This document shows, piece after piece, positions 11,918 through 22,612 of a stretch of 64,000 nt of DNA. Made by a program: the position numbers and the translations under genes. The notes beneath the pieces were generated by a model that saw only the letters and a program-made list of their open reading frames with translations, ran no database searches and was not told where the DNA came from. Source of the DNA: Heliocidaris erythrogramma (taxonomy: Eukaryota; Echinodermata; Echinoidea; Camarodonta; Echinometridae); contig CM046858.1 of the NCBI GenBank assembly GCA_025617745.1, positions 34,046,598-34,110,597 on the forward strand. The letters run 5' to 3'. How positions within the stretch are numbered: position 1 is the first letter of the stretch; each line of letters begins with the position of its first letter.

Positions 11918-12420
11918 ACGCCTCATGAAACTCAAATTACCAACTCTTGCCCACAGGCGAAGGAGGGGTGATGTGATTGATGCTTTCAAGTATTTGACAG
12001 GAGTGTATGAAACTCAACACAATCTTTTTCAATTGGCACACAGGAGGTCCAGAGGCCACAAAATGAAACTGGACAAACAGTATTCTCGGCTTGATTTGAG
12101 GAAACATTTTTTCAGCAATAGAATTGTGGATTTGTGGAATAGTCTCCCTGAAAATGTTATCTCAGCAACTTCTGTAAACTCCTTTAAGAATAGACTAGAT
12201 AAATACTGGTCTAATAATTATGATCTTGTTTACGAGCCAATATAGGCTGTATGAGTCAATATCTTGAATCTTTCACACATTTTTGTCCTTTCCCGACACA
12301 TATTCGTTTTTGTTATGACATGCTATGGAAAATGTATAATCACATGATACAATAAGCTACGATCGATGAACAGGCATTCGTCCTATATCATCGTGGGATT
12401 AAAGTAAAGTAAAGTAAATA
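11917..12420 (+). mobile_element. LINE 3' end fragment (CR1/L2/jockey-like RT C-terminus)
   Basis: An open frame to 12245 carries hallmarks of the C-terminus of non-LTR retrotransposon reverse transcriptases: an LPTLxxRRxRGDVIxxFK segment near its start and FFSNRIVDLWNSLPENV followed by SVNSFKNRLDKYW near its end. A ~170-bp untranslated tail ends in the short repeat ATTAAAGTAAAGTAAAGTAA, typical of target-primed insertion of CR1-like elements. The catalytic domain is absent (5' truncation). The ATG at 11895 belongs to host sequence that recurs at ~14665, so the element probably starts near 11917. Confidence 0.85.
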
Positions 12421-12570
12421 TGTAGGTAATTGCTATAAAAAAAGTAGCATGCTGATCCAATATTGTATAAAAAGGGGAGGGGGCTCCACAGGCTTGGACA
12501 TATCTTGGTGGAGGCAGGGGTAAGGCAGTTTTACCCGTCATTGTGTAACCTCTTTTTCCCGGGAATAAGA

Positions 12571-13238
12571 AACAAGAGCCCCAGGGGACACAACGCTCAC
12601 CTGAGGTGGATCAATTCACATCTGGTGCAGGGGCCCCTATAAGGCCACCCAGAAAAATTTAATGAACAACTTTCATTCTTCATCCATAGAGGTATCTCTT
12701 TACACAATACCAAGTCTGAGCTTCCTACCAAGTTCGGTTAAATTCCAATCATGGGTTTTGGAGAAGAAGCTGAAAATGTAAAAAGTTTATGGATGGCGGA
12801 CAACTTGCCCCACACCTCCCCCCTCCAGTATGTTACCCCCACAGACCCCCTATAGGGCCACCCAGAAAAAAATCATGAACAACTTCCATTTTTCGTCTAT
12901 AGAGGTATCTCCATACACAATACCAAGTCTGAGCTATTCCTGGTTCTGGAGAAGAAGATGTTTGAAATTTACATAGCTTTTACACTTGGGGGCCCTCCCC
13001 CTGTGCCCCCCTGGGGGCCACATGTACCATTTTAGCAACTTTGGATCCCCTACCCCTAAGGATGATTCCTACCAAGTTTGGTTGAATTCCGATCATGGGT
13101 TTTGGAGAAGAAGATGAAAATGTAAAAAGTTAACGGACGACGCACGACGGACGACGGACGACGGACGACGGACGCCGGACAAATTTCCATCGCAATAGAT
13201 CACTCGAGCCTTAGGCTCAGGCTCAGGTGAGCTAACCA
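12571..13238. mobile_element. Repeat element with ACGGACG minisatellite
   Basis: The element interrupts an intronic block that is intact at ~16490-16520 (ccgggaatatgaattcagca), which sets its limits. Near the left end is CGCTCACCTGAGG and near the right CTCAGGTGAGC, an inverted pair. Inside are three partial tandem copies containing gaggtatctc, acacaataccaagtctgagc and gagaagaag, then an (ACGGACG)n run at ~13132-13180. Elements with this layout occur widely in marine invertebrates; I do not assign a superfamily. Confidence 0.7.
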
Positions 13239-14298
13239 GCAGTCGCATCGACTCTCTTGCTCAGATCATGGACCCTACCGATGAAGGGGGGGGGGTATAG
13301 GATAAAAAGAATGTTTCTTTTCTTTTCTGCCATGATCGTGCGTGCTGGTTGTGCTAACAGGTCTTCGTTTTTCCAAATCCGTGCGGGCATTGTTGTAAAT
13401 TGAGGTCGAAGACATAGGATTTTCCTTTCCCCTTTTGTTTTCGACGGACCTTTTCTATCCTCTTCTCTCTAGCTAGCCAAAACGACACGCACGCCGACCA
13501 TTAGTGATGTTACTATTATTTGAGTTTCTCCAATTCATACCATATGTGTCGTCAATAACCCTTTTGTAATTATCAAATCCAAGCACTTTGGTCCTTATAC
13601 AAAGTCTGCTTCATTACTCCATATCTATGTAGTTACAGCACATTCATTGGTCTTGCAGTGCCTTACAACGCTTACGTCATTGCCTTTCTTTTCATAGCAA
13701 TCGCTAGCATTTTGCTTAATTTTTTTTTTTTTACTTAAGGCCCACGGTTCCTGCAGTTCATTGCTCTTACCGCGAATTGGACCTTAAATCCTAATTTCAA
13801 GCCATCTAGAACAGAGACTAATATTACAGTTATTTATATCTTACGATGAGCAACCTACATGTAGTGGTAGAATCAAGGCCCCTCTCCCGTCTACTAGTGA
13901 AATATAAATGTATTTCACCGCTGTACTTTGTCCGCAATAACACCATATCAACAGTCCTTTAAGAAATGAAATATGGAAATAATTTTCTATTCATTTACTT
14001 ATTTATTTATTGAAACATATTTATTTAGGATGAAACATGACCTACAAAAGCTGTTTTACATCATGGTCCTTGTTAAGGGACATTATACAGCATTAAACAT
14101 TTACAATACAAAATACCATATAAACACATTACACAAATGCATCCGAATTTAAAGTATAGCATATTGACGTGACAACAAAATTATAATATGAAGAAGAGGA
14201 TGGGAGAAAAGAGACAAAAGTTCGAAGAGAGAGAGGGAGGGAGAAGAAAAAAAACCTACTAGCTCTCAGATGATGCGAATTAGCGTGCGCCCTAGTAA
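13239..14298 (+). repeat. LRR-gene intron block (repeated, no exon seen)
   Basis: 13239-13300 continues the intronic block interrupted by the preceding element. 13560-13960 is a diverged copy of 19130-19690, sharing TTACAGCACATTCATTGG (one or two differences), CATAGCAAT.GCTAGCATTTTGCT and AACAGAGACTAATATTACA. 13990-14280 is AT-rich followed by a purine-rich run. No coding sequence is supported. Confidence 0.55.
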
Positions 14299-14589
14299 AG
14301 GGATACGCCACCAGGCCGCCGTGGGGAAAGTCGGGATTGCGTAAGCCCCATTCGCTCGTACACAAACTTTGTGCGTCGAACGTGTCCGTTGGACTAAGTG
14401 GGATTACATTTCGACTGCACGAAGCCGCCGAATCTCGCACGAGATCTCGAGCTCAGGCGGAGCGTGCATGTTGTGCGGCGACCAGTCTGTCCGAATTTTG
14501 AGCCCCGTAGAGCAACGGCATGATCAGGTAACGATCACGGTGCCCTCTCGCGGCATAAAAACGTCCACAATCTGCGGTTGAGTATCCCT
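14299..14589. mobile_element. TTAA-type MITE, family T1, copy 2 (291 bp)
   Basis: Close copy of 10037-10331. The termini AGGGATACGCC and, reversed, AGGGATACTCAACC match. The right flank is TTAA; the left flank is GTAA, a one-base decay of the expected target site. Confidence 0.75.
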
Positions 14590-14939
14590 TTAAAATTTGT
14601 TATTTGCTCTTGTGGAGTTGCTAAAGTGTATTTTCCCCAAAGTATATCTTTTAGGCTCATCTTGAAACATGGATGTCAAGTTCCATCTGTCAGTAATCCT
14701 TACTATAATTTCGCTAATGGGTGTCTGTCCTTCCGTTTGTTTGAAAGTTCTTTTTTCCGTGATTGTCCACTCAATCGAGCTGGGTTGTTTTAAACGTGCT
14801 TAAATTGTTCCCAGATTGTCATGAGGGGGGTTGTTTGTGGTATTCTGGTCGTATTATTTAAAGGTTTTTTTTACCATTTGTAACTTTCTTTGGCAGGCCC
14901 CCAGAAAAGCTTCGAATTTCCCAGACCATTTTCGGGTCA

Positions 14940-15760
14940 GCGAAATTACATAAATATCACGTACGGTACGCTCCTACCGTAAGGCTAAGTATGCTGATGA
15001 ATGAACCGCCGCGTCGCGTGTCAGATCGACACTCGTATGACGGGCAAAACGACATAAACATGCCCAACTGTACAACTATACAACTGTCGAGTAGATGTAC
15101 ATGTACAGTTCAATCAGAACACAGGATACTATACACGAATCCGGCGACCCACGCCGAAAATAGAGGGCAGCAGACTGGCCGCCATTACTGCCGTGTCCCA
15201 TTCGCTTGTACACTGCAGTTTTTCATAGCGTTCGCCAAGTGTAGTGTAATTGTTAACCTAATACAAGCGGAATTTATCGTTATTTTGTCGTAAAAATACA
15301 TCTTATGTCTTACATCATCAACCCAAGAATTCATGATTTATAAAAGATTGGAAACCAAAACAAAACGCAAAATCCGATTGATTGTACACAGTGTATTGAT
15401 AGCGATCAGCTGATGACAAGTTATTAAATGGCCCGCGGAACACGGCAGTAACGACGTCGCCGCTAGAGGGCCAAAACACATAAATCGCTTATTGGATTCG
15501 TGTATACAAACATACACTGTGCAACTGTAAGGAGTTACGCATGTATAGTTGCATATTTGTATAGTAAGCAGGCCAAAGTGCCATAGGTACGCGCAACTAT
15601 ACATCCGTACCGCTGACGAGTATAGATGTATAGTTTTAACTAATCAGATCACAGGAAACTATACAAGTATACATCTACTCCCGCAGTCTGGAATAGATGT
15701 ATAGTTTTAAGCCAATCAGATGAGCAGATGTATAGTTGTATCGTTTCTTGTGATTGGTGA
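14940..15760. repeat. Imperfect foldback region
   Basis: Around 15130-15145 is CTATACACGAATCC and around 15185-15200 TTACTGCCGTGTCCC. Their reverse complements appear at ~15495-15510 and ~15438-15456, so 15060-15210 and 15430-15640 are rough inverted arms. AGATGTATAGTTTTAA occurs twice (15626, 15696) with related ACTATACA motifs of opposite sense. It looks like a decayed foldback transposon; the ends are not defined. Confidence 0.45.
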
Positions 15761-15777
15761 AAAGTCACATTACAGTG

Positions 15778-16041
15778 ATGAATTGCCAGATTCATGCTCA
15801 GCAACATTTGAATTCAGCACCAAATAGTACCCTAGTATACCAATTTATATGTGGGGCGAAAATGTGGATCACGAAAATGAAAAACGGAGTATCTGTTAAT
15901 AGACCCCTTCGGTCATGTATATGCAAACTTTATACATACCTTTCAAACAAAGCCGAAGTTTTGCCGGACATAGCGACAAGTAATTTATATACAAACTGGA
16001 TTCCAAGCATTGAGGCTTATTTATTAAAACAAGCAGGTTAA
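15778..16041 (+). other. Orphan open frame, 87 codons
   Basis: An ATG-initiated open frame ends in TSNLYTNWIPSIEAYLLK followed by QAG and a stop. It contains no motif I recognise and no splice context was identified. It lies between a foldback region and the LRR exon at 16155. It may be a chance frame or a fragment of a transposon protein. Confidence 0.2.
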
Positions 16042-16154
16042 TGGAATAGCTCGTCACTAGGTGCTCGGAGAAGAAATGTCCTTAATAATCGTTAAAAGTT
16101 GTTTATTTTCCAGTAATTGTGCTAATCTAGCTTTATCAATGATTATTTCAACAG

Positions 16155-16334
16155 ATTGAGACCCTTGACATTTGGGTTGAGAATCTCAGTGAACGCCCCT
16201 CAGCATCACGTGATCTCGCTGTGTTCATCTGCAAGATGCCTCATTTGATGGACCTAACACTCCGCACTGAATACGAGGCATTGCTACACGATGACTTCTA
16301 CTCAACATCATCATCGATGGCATCGTCTGCAAAG
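16155..16334 (+). CDS. LRR exon of NLR-like immune receptor (180 nt, phase 0/0)
   Basis: An exact AG acceptor (caacag) and GTACTG donor enclose 60 codons without a stop. The peptide starts IETLDIWVENLSERPSASRD, contains LAVFICKMPHLMDLTL and ends SSSMASSAK. The L-x-x-L-x-I and MPHLMDLTL strings are leucine-rich-repeat strands, one repeat per exon. In echinoids, expanded NLR-type receptors carry such exons C-terminal to a NACHT domain; the LRR region is thought to sense ligand. The symmetric phase-0 boundaries allow duplication or skipping without frameshift. The upstream partner in this window is the diverged exon at 5613; the downstream ones are at 24127 and 26032. No NACHT or death-fold exon is visible, so assignment to NLRs rather than another LRR family is inferred. 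Confidence 0.85.
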
Positions 16335-16880
16335 GTACTGATAAGGTCACATCTTTCTAGTTCCATCAGTAAGTAGTTATTATAATAAAAGTAGCATGCG
16401 GATCCAAGATTATATAAAACTGGGAGCCCCACAGGCTTGAGTATATCTTGGTGGAGGCAGGGGTAAGGCAGTTTGTGTAACCACTTTTCCCCGGGAATAT
16501 GAATTCAGCAATTGCATCGACTCTTTTGCTTAGATCATGGACCCTACCTATGAAAGAGGCGGGGGGTATAATGATGAAAAAGAAAATCTCGTCATAGAGT
16601 CCCTCCCCTTTCTTTTCTTTCCCATCTTTCTTTCTCAACTTGGGGCCGGGCGACCATGGACCTCCTCCGTGATCTGATCTTTTTCCACCCCCCCCCTGTT
16701 TACTCCTTCCAATTCTTATTCTTTTCAATGAATGCGAGCTTACTTTTTCTTAAAGGGGGTGTAAACTGACGAGACTATATGTGTCTTTCCCGTGGCCTGA
16801 CTCGGGGTCAATCGGGTTTATCCGCAACTACGATGCGAATGTATGGCAAGCTGTTTTGCTATTTGAAATGATTTTTTATA
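16335..16880 (+). repeat. LRR-gene intron, uninterrupted reference copy
   Basis: Bases ~16384-16680 match two interrupted blocks: 12430-12570 plus 13239-13300, and 7205-7263 plus 10498-10545. The copy here lacks both the ACGGACG element and hAT-like element X and so acts as an empty site. A C tract sits at ~16689-16697. No gene is seen. Confidence 0.6.
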
Positions 16881-17650
16881 TCACAAATTCGAATTCGTGA
16901 TATCAAAATATTATCACGAATTATATGAGGAATTGAATTAGCGATATCACGAATTCGATTTTGTGATATCACAAATTCGATTTTGTGATATCACAAATTC
17001 AATTTTGTAATATCAAGAAAACTAATTTGTATTATTACAAATTCGAATTTGTGATATCACGAACTCACAGCTTATTCGAGCATTAGTTGTGTGCAGAAAT
17101 TCAATTGGGAATTCAAGCACTAGTTTTGTGCAGAAATACAATTCGAACATTGGCTTCATATGAGAAACCAATGTGAATTTGTGATATCACCAATTCGAAT
17201 TTGTGATATCACAAATTCGATTTTGTGATATCACAAATTCAATTTTGTAATATCAAGAAAACTAATTTGTATTATTACAAATTCGAATTTGTGATATCAC
17301 GAACTCACAGCTTATTCGAGCATTAGTTGTGTGCAGAAATTCAATTGGGAATTCAAGCACTAGTTTTGTGCAGAAATACACAGGGATTTCGAGCATTAGT
17401 TTTGTGCAGAAATGCAGCTGGATATTCGAGCTTTTAATAATTTTGTGCTCAAATTCACTTTGTATTCGAGCATTAGTTTTGTGCAGAAATTCAACCATGA
17501 ATTCAAGCGCTCTTTTTGCGCAGAAAATCACAGTGAATTCGAGCTTTAGTTTTGTGCAGATATTTCATCTGGGTATTCAAGCGTTAGTCGTACTTTGTGC
17601 TCAAATTCACAGGGTATGGGAATTTGAGTATTTACTCTGTAGAGAATGTA
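16880..17650. repeat. Satellite: gatatcac/gaattc palindromes and 240-bp duplicated block
   Basis: Repeated tgatatcacaaattcga units of about 22 bp, each internally palindromic (TGATATCA, AAATTCGAATTT), pass into a ~30-bp minisatellite with ttcgagcattagttttgtgc. A block of ~158 bp at 16973-17131 recurs almost exactly at 17213-17371, a 240-bp period. Open frames across it on either strand only repeat FVQK- or CTKL-like strings and are not genes. Confidence 0.85.
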
Positions 17651-17937
17651 ATATAAGTTAAAATAAAAATAGCAGGAGACTTTACGCATCCATAACATTC
17701 ATAGGAAACGATTTTAAAATAATTTTAGACGAATTGATAGAAGTAAATTGATTGGAAACATATCACGAATTCAATTAATGATATGTTGTCAATTTAAATG
17801 AAACCCATCATTCAGTTTCATATATATTCGAGTTTTCATTGTTCAGGATATATATTTGCTTTTATTTGGACATGTCGCATAAAAGAATTTATCATTTCAG
17901 TTGCATCCTTTAAATTTATATTTCAAGCAAGAAAATA

Positions 17938-18248
17938 GTCTAAAAATCAACTTGTTTTTACATAGATTGGCAACATATGAGTAATTCATTTCGTGATATG
18001 TTGCCAATACAGTGCAGTGTACTGTATAGCATCGGGTAAATGTTCCAGCAGTAAGTGTGACCCATTACCGACCACGACCGGCGCGGCGCTGCCAGGGTAC
18101 CGTGCATGGATACTGCACATGGTACTGCTTTATGTTTACAACAGTGTGCAGCTGGTACTCCGAGTCCAATAACAAATTGGCAACATATTTCATAATATGA
18201 ATTAGTGATATGTTGCAAATATATGTAAAAACATGTTGATTTCTAGAC
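17938..18248. mobile_element. Small element with ~72-bp terminal inverted repeats
   Basis: The left arm begins GTCTAAAAATCAAC and the right arm, reversed, GTCTAGAAATCAAC. Both continue through TTTTTACATA and a nested hairpin GGCAACATAT...ATATGTTGCC. The sequence just after it (gtcactagttatgg) is the recurrent intronic block found intact at ~10990 and ~18546, which places the right boundary. A third hairpin of the same kind lies at ~17756-17797. Confidence 0.7.
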
Positions 18249-18700
18249 GTCACTAGTTATGGTTATAAAGAAGTTAATTTGACTTCCCATTTTAGCGGCC
18301 GCTAGGACAAGGCCGGCAAACAAAGTTTTTTTTTATGTCAACGAATATGTTTAGAGTGATGAAAACTGTTTGGATATAGTATGACTTGTATAATGCCACG
18401 TATAATATTGCTACACGATGATTTCTATTTAACATCATCATCGATGGCATCGTCTGCAAAGGTACTGATAAGGTCACATCTTTCTGGTATTCTAACATTG
18501 TCAACCTAAATTTAAAAAAAAAATGTTGAAAACCCAGGAGTATAGTCACTAGTTATGGTTATAAAGATGTTAAATTAGACTGCCCATTACGCCACTAGGA
18601 CGAGGCACTTAAACAAAGTTAAATTCTTTATGTAAACAAATATGTTTAGAGTGATGAAAACTTAAATTTGTTCCTTGCTAAGTAGTCAAATAGGAGAAAT
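18249..18700 (+). repeat. LRR-gene intron with two copies of the cactagttatgg block
   Basis: 18249-18380 and 18545-18660 are direct copies of the block at 10990 and 11450 (tggttataaagaagttaa, cgaatatgtttagagtg). The LRR exon remnant at 18408-18463 lies between them. Confidence 0.6.
18408..18463 (+). pseudogene. LRR exon remnant (3' end only)
   Basis: It matches the last ~56 bases of the exon at 16155 (ttgctacacgatga, then catcatcatcgatggcatcg and tctgcaaag) and keeps the same donor gtactgataagg. The first two thirds of the exon and the acceptor are missing, so it cannot be a functional exon. It shows that another copy once existed between 16155 and 24127. Confidence 0.75.
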
Positions 18701-18704
18701 GATG

Positions 18705-18964
18705 GTAATAAAAATAATAATGGCCACTTATATAGTGCTCATATCCGTCACGCAGTGACTCTCATGGCGCTTAGACATTATTACCCCGGTTATAGCCGAG
18801 CCACCAAAGTAACTAAAATATCAGGTACCCATTTACACCTGGGTGGAGAGTGGCAAATGTAGATTATTGTCTTGCCAAAGGACGTTAGTGCCGTGGTGGG
18901 ATTCGAACCCCGTACCTTGTGATCTGCAATCCGGTGACTTATCTACTAGACCACAACACCTCTG
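18705..18964 (-). mobile_element. tRNA-derived SINE, minus strand
   Basis: On the minus strand the head reads GGTGTTGTGGTCTAGTAGAT (A-box region), and the B-box GGTTCGAATCCC follows at the usual distance, a pol III promoter derived from tRNA. The body contains TTTGCCACTCTCCACCCAGG and GGTACCTGATA, and the tail is (ATT)n-like. The same family appears at ~35556, 51007, 51813, 60676 and 63776. Confidence 0.85.
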
Positions 18965-18994
18965 GTAGGATTTATTCCTCGAATGCACTGAGCG

Positions 18995-19095
18995 CTACGG
19001 TTGCCATGCTAAAGCCTGGGTAATAATATGCAGGGCCCTCAGGGAGAACAGTATTTACTACTGAGAGGCTACCCTGGGTAAACAAGACATGCATG
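18995..19095. repeat. Short interspersed repeat (cagggccctcagggagaaca)
   Basis: It shares cagggccctcagggagaaca plus gtatt, then ggtaaacaagacat, with 58895-58955, where it precedes an (ATT)n tract. Probably a SINE-related tail module. Confidence 0.5.
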
Positions 19096-19099
19096 CTGT

Positions 19100-19689
19100 A
19101 GGTATTTTTCGTCAATAGCCCTTTCGTAATGATTATTCTGATATTTTTATCCAAGCTGTTTTTGGTCCTTAGACAACTGCTTCATTATTCTATATCTAGT
19201 TACAGCCCATTCATTGGCCATGCAGTCCACTGGTACAGGCCATGTGTCTTACAACGCTAACGCCATTGCATTTGTTTTCATAGCAATTGCTAGCATTTTG
19301 CTAGTTTTGTCGTTATTAAGGCCCATTCCTGCATTCCATTGCTCTTACAGCGAATTGGTGCTGAAATTCTTATTCCAACCCCCATTTGGAACAGAGACTA
19401 ATATTACATTCAGTTATGGTAGAACCAAGCCCCCCCCCCCCCGTTCTACAACTTCTACAATTAATATCAATATTATCGCCCAATGAGAGCACTCCACCTG
19501 TATCACTTACACTTAGCGCGCGTGAGACTCCCAACAGTCATTTTAAAAGCTTCACGAAATCTGTAAGCTTTTCACGTTTAAACGACTTTATATGCTGCAT
19601 CATAATTATTCCCTATATTTTCTGCTGTCATCCTCTGCTGTTAGCCAAGCCAAAGTAATGACTACATTGTCTTCTAACACCGTATCAAC
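19100..19689 (+). repeat. LRR-gene intron block, copy of 13560-13960 and 6650-7000
   Basis: Diverged copy of the recurrent intronic segment; a C tract lies at ~19431-19442. It runs to accgtatcaac, where the other copies (atatcaacagtc at ~13948, ttatcaacagtc at ~6989) continue but this one is broken by the transposon end at 19690. Confidence 0.6.
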
Positions 19690-19825
19690 CAGTGGCGGAT
19701 CCAGGGGGGGGGGGGGGGCACAGCCGGCCCGTGCCCCCCCCCTTTTGGAAGAGAAGTATGAATTTTTACCATAGACGACCCGCCATTTTCTGGATTGTGC
19801 CCCCCCCCCCCCCTTTTAGAGTGAA

Positions 19826-19861
<36 letters not shown>

Positions 19862-19965
19862 TGTCCGGGAATTATGGAGGGAAACTGGACCCCCATAACC
19901 CCTTACTGAGCGATTTTTGAAGGTTTGGCGAAAAAAAAAAAATTGTCCCCACCCCCCCCCCCCAA
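19690..19965. mobile_element. hAT-like terminus with G, C and T tracts (partial)
   Basis: It begins CAGTGGCGGATCCAGG directly after GTATCAAC. The break point is confirmed by intact intronic copies elsewhere. Homopolymer tracts follow: G ~19704-19717, C ~19800-19813, T ~19830-19857. No matching right end or second GTATCAAC was found; the sequence runs into a LINE fragment. Confidence 0.6.
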
Positions 19966-20310
19966 ACATAAATATATTCGATCCTGATATGAAAATCTTA
20001 ATGCAACACATCTACCATCACATTTGTGATATGTGTCAATGACGGTAATAGGAAGGTTTTCCCTAACTAAAATTGCTACACCTTTGGAATGGTTTGTACC
20101 ATGATCGAATAAGCAAAGTCCTTTCCATTCTTTAGATATAATGTTTTCTATATTTCTTGACAAAAAGGTCTCTTGCAAAAAGGCTATGTCACACTTTTGT
20201 CGATGGAGCCAAAGGAATATTTTCCTTCGCTTTACATATCCCTCGTACATTTAACGTAATAAAGTGAATATTATCTCTATTATCATTTTTAACAGTTTCA
20301 CAGTCGCTTT
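19966..20310 (-). pseudogene. LINE ORF2 N-terminus (APE-type endonuclease), truncated
   Basis: Read on the minus strand it begins with NIHFITLNVRGI, the usual start of the apurinic-type endonuclease domain in LINE ORF2, then after a +1 frameshift continues KIFLWLHRQKCDIAFLQETF, whose QET carries the metal-binding glutamate. FDHGTNHSKGVAILV and VIDTYHKCDGRCVALRF follow. It stops in a C/G tract shared with adjacent repeat DNA, so the reverse transcriptase is lost. It lies downstream of ORF1 of the same element. Confidence 0.85.
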
Positions 20311-20390
20311 TTCCTTCAATCAGTGTTTGTTTGTTTGGTGTTTTTTTTCAGTTTAATTTTCTGGTCTTTGTACTCACATTATTCTGGAAT

Positions 20391-21213
20391 TCATTTCTTT
20401 TTCTTCGTTGATTTCTTCTTTCGTTTCAAAGACATTTTTCCTTTAGCGGTCGAGGATTTCGGGGGAGACTCGGCTGACAAAGATGAGTCATCCTCACCAC
20501 TTTCACTTGATTGGTCGAGGTCGCTGTCGGTTTCTTCCGCGCGCATCTTGTCATCGCGGGTCTGGCCAAGGGATCTCGCGTAATTATTAATCGCTCCGTC
20601 CGATGCGTACGCGTGAGATGATCCCTTATTGCGTGAGGCTGATCGTGTTAATATTCTAGGTGATCGAAGATCCAAGGCTTCAGCCGAGGCTGTGGCTGAG
20701 TCGATATTGCTACTCTGTGACGACTGGTTGGGAAGCTTCGGAATGAAGTCTGCAAGACGGGTTTGTCTTGTCTTGCTGGTAGCTTGAGTGGTTTCGTCCT
20801 GCGTTGTGCTGATGCTCTCGTATTCAACATGTGGGTGAAATGAAGAAGCGTCAGGCGTTGCTATGTTACGAGGTAGCGCTTGTCGGTTCTCTGGGCATTC
20901 ATTTTTCATATGCCCAGATTGTCTACACACTTGGCATTTTACCTCGTTTTGGCATCTGGAGACGTGGTGGCCTAGTTGCAAACACCTGGAACAGGTTGCC
21001 TGCGCGCCGCTGGAATACTCAGGTTGCCCGGAATGATATACTCGAGCCATGAATATATTTCCAAAGACAAGCTTTCTAGGTAGAGGTTGAGTTGGTGGAG
21101 AAATATGCAGCACACGGTCCCCGTTTAAGCAATTGGTTAATTGCCCATTCACTCTCAATTTCTGGCGATAGATTTCTCCATGGATTAGTGTGGAATTAAA
21201 CTTCCGGACTTTT
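20391..21213 (-). pseudogene. LINE ORF1 with two CCHC zinc knuckles (L1/Tx1-like)
   Basis: The open minus-strand frame contains VLHISPPTQPLPRKLVFGNI, two zinc knuckles (CSRCLQLGHHVSRC and CQVCRQSGHMKNEC), then a serine/acid-rich stretch and a lysine-rich C-terminus. This is the nucleic-acid-binding ORF1 protein expected just upstream of an APE-type ORF2. No ATG is needed for the visible start: the frame continues upstream to ~21213 (KFNSTLIHGEIYRQ) and then meets a stop where LRR-intron sequence begins. The element is truncated at both ends, unlike the usual 5'-only truncation. Confidence 0.85.
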
Positions 21214-21215
21214 TA

Positions 21216-22140
21216 TATTTAAAAAAGCTAGCAATGCATGGTCTCAAAATATTGTTTGATCGTAGCACTTCCTTGGCATCGTTTCACTTGTGCATTGCGA
21301 ATGATACTTTAAACCTATAGAATAGATAGCCTATAAAGTATTGCTTACATTCTGTATCCTTTGAACACCACATAATCTTTTTGTCCGTAGTATAACTTGT
21401 ATAATGTCACGTACATACAGAAGATACCAAGACGAGTGTTTTTGTATATAAATGATTCGTCATAACACTTGATTTTCTTTTGCCCCAGAGGATGCAACTG
21501 TACCGACAAAAAGCCCCTTTGTACAAGATTTGGGTCCTTTATAATCTTTAAAAAGTGTTTAGTTTTCAGACTGCTAATTTAGCTTTATCAATGATTATCT
21601 TAATATGATTATGAAGACACTTGAGGTCAAGGGTATGAAGCAGTGAACACCCCACAGCATGGCAAAAACAGTTAAAGAAAGTTACCGTTCGTTTACAAAA
21701 GTAAATAATAATCAAAACTAAGTAATTTTTGTCGTCAAGAAATAAAAATTAAAATATTAAATGAAAGAACATATACTCGACAGGCACTTAATAAGGGGGA
21801 GGGTGAGAGAGGTGTATGTGCACCCCCCCCCCCCACACACACACACCACTGTAGCCGCTAGAGATCCGCTTGACAAAAAATAGTACCTGAAAATAATGCT
21901 ACTAAGATTTGATTCTTAGATAGAAAAATGAAAAAAAAAATCCCCTACCCTGAGGTGAGGGAGGGGGACACTCCTCTCCCAGACCCTCCCCCACTCGGGT
22001 ACTCCGCGTTTTTGCTCGGTCGCTTCGCTTTGCTTCCTCAATAAGGTCCACCAAATATAATGTCTGCAACCCCCCCCCCCCCCCCCCCCCCCACCAACCC
22101 CCAGCAAAATTTTAGTTAAAGGCCTGGTTGAGATTGTTCA
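21216..22140 (+). repeat. LRR-gene intron with decayed repeat DNA
   Basis: 21220-21400 is a copy of 5925-6080. 21780-22110 is transposon-like low-complexity DNA: C tracts, (CA)n, and gctcggtcgcttcgc, which echoes the gcgaagcgaccgag near hAT-like element Y. No gene is supported apart from the exon ghost at 21609. Confidence 0.5.
21609..21662 (+). pseudogene. LRR exon ghost (5' part)
   Basis: The upstream intron (gctaatttagctttatcaat, then gattat) matches that before the exon at 16155. The following bases align with its first ~60 nt (gacacttgaggtcaag, cagtgaacaccccacagcat). The acceptor AG is lost and stops are present. Confidence 0.5.
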
Positions 22141-22612
22141 AGCGATAAATAAAGCTGGAAAGGCACATTTATGGCTATTCACTTCTGTACTGATGATATG
22201 TTTACATCATTTCCCCAATTTATGGAATCAAAAGTTTTGATTTTATCTCCTGTGCCTTTCTCTTCTACTCATAATTTCTTGAAAGTAGTCTTCTGTGTAG
22301 TTGTACTTATATTCGTATTATTACAGAGAAAATGAAAATGAGCATAGAGAGGTAAATTGTCCTTTTGGCTATCCTCGGTACTATTCGGGGGTATTTCTTA
22401 GTTTGTTTCTTTGTTATATCTGTTTGCCTGTAAATCAGATGAATAAAATAAATATAATAATATGTCTAAAATTCGAAGTAACTATATGGTGCGAACTGTA
22501 TTGTATTACTGTGTCTTAAAAGAAGTTGTTGGAACCCTATGCATGTTAAACATATTTTAAGTAGCAAATTGTCAGCAAATGTTCATACAGCATAATATGT
22601 TTACGATGACAG

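Noticed and set aside
17262..17661. Overlapping frames with repeated FVQK or FCTKLMLE strings
   Set aside because: Minisatellite with a unit near a multiple of three keeps frames open on both strands.
18101..18250. Small frames in the gggtaccgtgcatgg region
   Set aside because: They lie inside a small inverted-repeat element and show no motif.
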